DNA of 64,000 nucleotides from contig JAQISU010000163.1 of assembly GCA_029339505.1 (NCBI GenBank), positions 1,860,001 to 1,924,000 on the forward strand. Direction: 5' to 3'. Each line of letters opens with the position of its first letter. Position 1 is the first letter of the stretch. The notes below the pieces were generated by a model. The model was not told the origin of the DNA. It ran no database searches and was given only the letters and a program-made list of their open reading frames with translations. A program made the position numbers and the translations under genes. This document shows positions 58,654-64,000 of the stretch, one piece after another. Source of the DNA: Unio delphinus (Eukaryota; Mollusca; Bivalvia; Unionida; Unionidae).

Positions 58654-58995
58654 GGAAAAAATACCAGAACAAAAGGAGATACCGAGACAAACTGAAATTG
58701 AACCGAAAATAGCAACCAACCGAGAAAAAGAGGAGAACAATGGGAAAGATTAGAAAGAGATGTCCCTAAGTACGATTGCCTGTGAGGGACATGGTACAGA
58801 AAACATTTTCAGGGATCCACTTTTCACTTCTCAAGTCACCAATGACTTTGAGATCCTAGTTAGTACAATCAAAACCATAAGGGATGACCCGGGATCCTCT
58901 GAAAAACGGGGAGAAATAGGAGAAGTAAAATTTAAACAATAGTCAATAAAACTTAAACATAACCACTATTAGTATTTCCATAAAGCGGCCACCTG

Positions 58996-59259
58996 GTGAA
59001 AACACAAATGGAAGAACAAAACTTCCGTTTGCTGTCTATAAATGTAAATAGTTTTAATAAAGAAAAAGCAAATAATCTGACAAAACTAGGTTACTATGAC
59101 TTACTATTTATACAAGAAATTCACAACAGATTGACAGACGGAATAAAAGAACAACTTGAAAGGGATATGGACTGTATAATTATTAGTAACAACTATGTAG
59201 GATATGATACAAAGGGTGGGGTGGCAACTTTAATCAAAAATAAGCCGGGATGTAAATGA
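58996..59259 (+). pseudogene. LINE AP-endonuclease N-terminal fragment
   Basis: Frame with FRLLSINVNSFNKEKANNL (first catalytic Asn region), DLLFIQEIHN (the catalytic Glu) and GVATLIKNK. It is cut after 87 codons; the later Asp/His motifs of the nuclease are gone. Confidence 0.8.
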
Positions 59260-59602
59260 GAAAGGATAAATGAAGGGGATTTTTTTTCAAAGGAAGATTA
59301 ATTCATTTAAAATGGGAAGTAACAATTATCTAAATGTATACATGCCAGTTAAAAGTAATTTGAAAGCAGCCTTTGCAGCTGATAGAATACCTAGAAAACT
59401 ACTCAACGGCAGATTTGATTAAAAACGGAATACATAAAAAATGCAACATTAAAAAAAAATAGATAACGAAATTATTAAATATTTATGGGGTTTTAAAATG
59501 CTTTACATCAACAAAGAAACTTTATATAGGGAAGGGAAAAAAAGGGGGGTGGCTAGGCCTTCCCCACCCGACCCTAATTAAATGCATCAACATTATAAAC
59601 AG

Positions 59603-60135
59603 GTTTAGGGATATTAAAGCGGAGACTAAAATAGCTTGGCATGTGCTTTGTATTTATTACTTTGGTTTCTCGATGAAACAGAGAAATGTTATATATAGGA
59701 AAAATAAACTCACAAAACTGTTAAAGGTGCCAAGAAAATTAAGATCAATAAAAGAAATACTGGATAAACATAGAGATGCTAAAGACCTATGGGAAATTGA
59801 CACAAAATCTACATACAAATGGTTAACATAACACACAATAAATAAGGACAAAAATAATATAGAACAAAAACACATAAATATTAACTGGGATAGGGCCTGG
59901 GGAAACTGGGTCAAATTGGGATATTTAAAAATGAAAAGTATCCTGTTCAAATAATGCACGATGCATGGTTGACATGAGAAACAGCAGTGAGACGACATAT
60001 GATCGTAGTGTCGCCAAAATGCCCACTGTGCAAAAACTACACTTTCTCAAAAAAAAACCATATTATCACCCAATGTAAATCTATCATACAAGAGAGAAAC
60101 GATATAATTGCCAATATTAACAAAAACAAACATAT
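59603..60135 (+). pseudogene. LINE ORF2 C-terminal fragment with terminal zinc finger
   Basis: Frames include IKAETKIAWHVLCIYYFGFS, KELWEIDTKS-like DAKDLWEIDTKSTYKWLT, then WGNWVKLGYLK and CPLCKNYTFSKKNHIITQC, the CCHC finger found at the end of many L1/Tx1 ORF2 proteins. Multiple stops. Confidence 0.65.
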
Positions 60136-60270
60136 AATGAAAGAAATTTATTATACCTAGACGGGAAATTTTCTAGAAATGTACTACACGAAATAGCCAA
60201 GTTTATAGTTAGGAATATGATAGCATGCGGACCAGTTTTCAAAATAGGGGAAAAAATTAGATAGAAGGGA

Positions 60271-60932
60271 GGGACAGGGACCTCATGAGGAGAAAGTACT
60301 AGCAATGAAAACACGGGGCTAAATCACATGGCGCTACGCGAAGTGGGCAGGCCCGTGAAAGAGCTGGAAAAGAAACTCACCTAGAGCACAACAACACAAC
60401 TCACGCATTAGGAATTTACGCATCACGCATTTACACTAAGGAAAAAATCATATCCGCATACAAGCATGCTATCATATAAAGTCACTGGTGACTATTACTC
60501 ATTAATACTGTGTAGAGTATCGCATGAATCTATACAGAAAGCCCGCTTAAAGGGAAAATAAATAATTATCTTTCGGCATGGAATAGGGCAATCAAAATAT
60601 ATAAATAAAGGACGAAAAAGATCGAGACGGGTGATGTACAAGCAAAATAAAACAAACGTACTGATCCCGTTTCCATCAAAGTAGACCTATTGTATAAATA
60701 AGGAAGATTACAAAGCATGGAATACAATAGAACAAGCATTAAAACAACAGGTTGGAAACAACCATTTAAAATTGAAACTTAACACACCATGCTTTGTACA
60801 AAATTCAAAAATTCAAATTTTTTTTTTTAAAAATTAAAAGATATATATAAAATTAAATGAAGACCGTTTAGGGGTCTTTATATGTTTAAACAACTGGGAA
60901 ATTTGATCTAGAAAGGCTATCCTTACAAGATA

Positions 60933-60936
<4 letters not shown>
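60271..60936. other. LINE 3' region or flank, no gene
   Basis: A-rich, with no recognised coding sequence. Confidence 0.4.

Positions 60937-61026
<90 letters not shown>
60937..61026. repeat. (AT)n dinucleotide run, about 45 units
   Basis: Uninterrupted at alternation; the open frame through it (Tyr-Ile repeats) is an artefact. Confidence 0.97.
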
Positions 61027-61028
<2 letters not shown>

Positions 61029-61323
61029 ACATACAAATAGCACAACACAAATAACATACACAGGATATAGGAAACCCCTAGCCAGGGTTGACTTAGGAAA
61101 AAAAAAGAAGACAGGAGACCCATGATAAGTCTTTAACCTCGGGAAACTTCTTCATAGAAACAATTAGGGACCAAAATATCGTCCTATTTTCATATAATCC
61201 CGATGGGACAAATTTAAGGATAGGTTAAATTAAATTAAATTACCTAAAAAAAAAAAATTTAAAAAAAACTACATATCAGGGGGCATTCATACATAAAAAC
61301 ACTTTTTTTTAGTATTTTAAATA

Positions 61324-61359
61324 GGGGGAGGGGCATCTGTCTGGTGCCCCCTCCCCCCC
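61324..61359. other. GC-rich hairpin
   Basis: GGGGGAGGGGCA ... TGCCCCCTCCCCC with a 9-nt loop, an almost perfect 12-bp stem (one bulged C) in otherwise AT-rich DNA. It could fold as a stem or cause polymerase slippage. Confidence 0.75.
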
Positions 61360-61366
61360 AAAAGAA

Positions 61367-62635
<1,269 letters not shown>

Positions 62636-62684
62636 GTGGGGGAGATGGAGGGGGACTTGCCCAACTTTGTGATAAGTTCCTATT

Positions 62685-63775
62685 CGTTTATCTTCTCCCA
62701 TAACCAAACTGATTGTAAGGACGCCACAGATGACTTGCGACATTCTCACTCCATATTGCCCTATTTTCCACTGCTCTTTGAGACATTGCAATGTACACTT
62801 TGATGTTAACTTCCCATCCCTTCTTCTGTTTTCCTCGTTTCTCTTTCCTCTCACTGTACCCTGTAGGATTGTCTTTGACAGGCCAGATGAGCGTGATATG
62901 TGACCATACCAGCCTAGCAAGCATTTCATTACGTTGTTGAGCAAATTTTCGTGTGGTTGGTGAGCAAATCTTCATATGATCCAATTGCACCTTGGATTCT
63001 AATAGGCATCTCCTCATTAGAGAATCGATCTAAGTGTGAGATTTTCTGGACCCTTCTCATCTCTAATGCCTGGATTAGTCTCTCTAATTCCGCAGTCAGG
63101 CTCCGTGTCTCACAAGCATACATGAATATAGACATGATGAGGGGGTGTATTGTATAAGCTTGATCTTGGACCCAAGCGTAATCTTGCTGTCCTTCCAAAC
63201 AGGTTTCAGCCTAGCCAGTGCAGTAGCTGTCTGCACAATCATGGAAAGAACCTGAAGTTTTGAACCTCATCATTAAATCTTGTTAATGTACCCAGTTTTT
63301 GTCCATCGATTCACTGATTCATTGATTTCTTTTTCGATGCCACTCGGGTAGTTTGCATTTAGCTTGGTCTTTTGAGTATTGGAATCCATCCCATATCTTA
63401 GTGATGCTTGGTCGAGATGGCTCACAAAGGTTTCATATGCTGCTAAGGCATCGATATAATCAGCAAAGGGCAGGTTGGTTATTGTTCTGTCTTGAACATT
63501 GACAGAACTCTAACGGTCTTCGAATGAGTCGATCATGATTGATCAATCTCAGATGTTGCCCTATGCTAAAACTCGCTTGTCATACAGGATTTATATGGTT
63601 CTTGTATTGTATATCCACATTGTGGCCCACAAGGTTATACCCTGTCGAACGCCTTCTTGAAGTCAACAAAGACATACTATATATCCTGCTGATGCTGCAA
63701 ATACTTTTCACAGAAGATTATACGATTGAAGATATGTTCTGTAGTGATAATTTAGGAAGGGGACAGAATTACTAG
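62685..63775 (-). mobile_element. RTE-like LINE remnant, second type, decayed
   Basis: Minus-strand fragments in order: an RT segment with FADYIDALAAYE (near 63440-63480, a changed YADD box), SIFMYACETRSLTAELERLI and QALEMRRVQKIS (62929-63198), WYGHISRSSGLSKTILQGT (about 62880) and AVENRAIWSENVASH (62710-62770). The YACExxxLTAELxRxIQALEMR and WYGHxSRSSG blocks mark the C-terminal region of a common invertebrate RTE-like LINE. Many shifts. Confidence 0.82.
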
Positions 63776-64000
63776 TCATGTCATACATACTACTTAGGAA
63801 GGGGCTATATATATTTCTAGCCATGTGTCACTTATCATTTACAGCCAAGATATAATATAAAATATTAGTTAATCTTGTTTCTGACACAAATAGTACGTTT
63901 TTTATGGAGACAAAACTTTGAAAAGCTTGAAAATGGAGAAGAATTGTAGAAAGCACTGCATGCTGTTCTCAGTTGCCATCTTGGGTAATCATGTACATGA

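Larger units (their letters stand above)
58019..60270 (+). mobile_element. L1/Tx1-like LINE, internally deleted
   Basis: Ordered LINE parts on +: ORF1 start (58019), CCHC knuckle (about 58156), endonuclease N-terminus (58996), then directly the RT C-terminal segment and terminal CCHC-type finger (59600-60120). The RT core is missing entirely, and stops are frequent in the last part. Confidence 0.8.

Noticed and set aside
60937..61123. Tyr-Ile repeat protein on the minus strand
   Set aside because: Translation of an (AT)n run.

Overview
The window looks like nuclear DNA from an invertebrate animal, most likely a mollusc and probably a bivalve. It is AT-rich, has long introns, more than a dozen unrelated tandem arrays, several LINE clades, and tRNA-derived SINEs of a type I associate with bivalves. 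The species call is inference; the eukaryotic gene structure is read directly.

One host gene is clear. A METTL18-type protein histidine methyltransferase runs on the + strand from at least 4345 to 44482. Eight coding exons join in phase with GT/AG borders. The first coding exon was not found. Almost everything from 4.4 to 44.4 kb is therefore intron: satellites (2-4 kb upstream, 10-11, 14-15.6, 19, 20, 29.5-30, 32.6-35 kb), SINEs, MITEs, a Tigger-type transposase remnant, an RTE-like LINE (11.9-13.8 kb, -), a nearly complete CR1/Jockey-like LINE (22.1-27.1 kb, -) and an L2-like LINE remnant (42.7-44.4 kb, +) whose ATT tail forms the last splice acceptor tract.

Two regions stand out. (1) 4573-10092 is a 5.5-kb DNA transposon with 5'-AGGAATAGGGAAC termini and a TTAA target duplication, inserted in a 37-bp satellite. 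It holds a decayed THAP-domain/Kolobok-like transposase gene on + and, convergent to it, exons on - that resemble the cysteine-rich intracellular ('ballast') domain of P2X7 receptors. Identical 17-bp copies of a CRE-containing sequence (TGACGTCA) lie about 180 bp inside both ends. A Tigger-like element is nested within it.

(2) 49.77-57.61 kb (-) is a virus-derived structural gene cassette of the Polinton/adintovirus type: unknown charged protein, small basic protein, F54H12.2-like capsid protein, pVI/pX-like minor protein, adenain-like protease, coiled-coil fibre, two-TM protein, penton-like protein with a duplicated module, and an unknown protein. No polymerase, integrase or packaging ATPase is visible. 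Most frame breaks sit at homopolymers, and the region appears richer in CpG than its surroundings.

The right end (57.7-64 kb) holds an internally deleted L1/Tx1-like LINE (+), a long AT run, a GC hairpin, a GT/GA microsatellite and a decayed RTE-like LINE (-).
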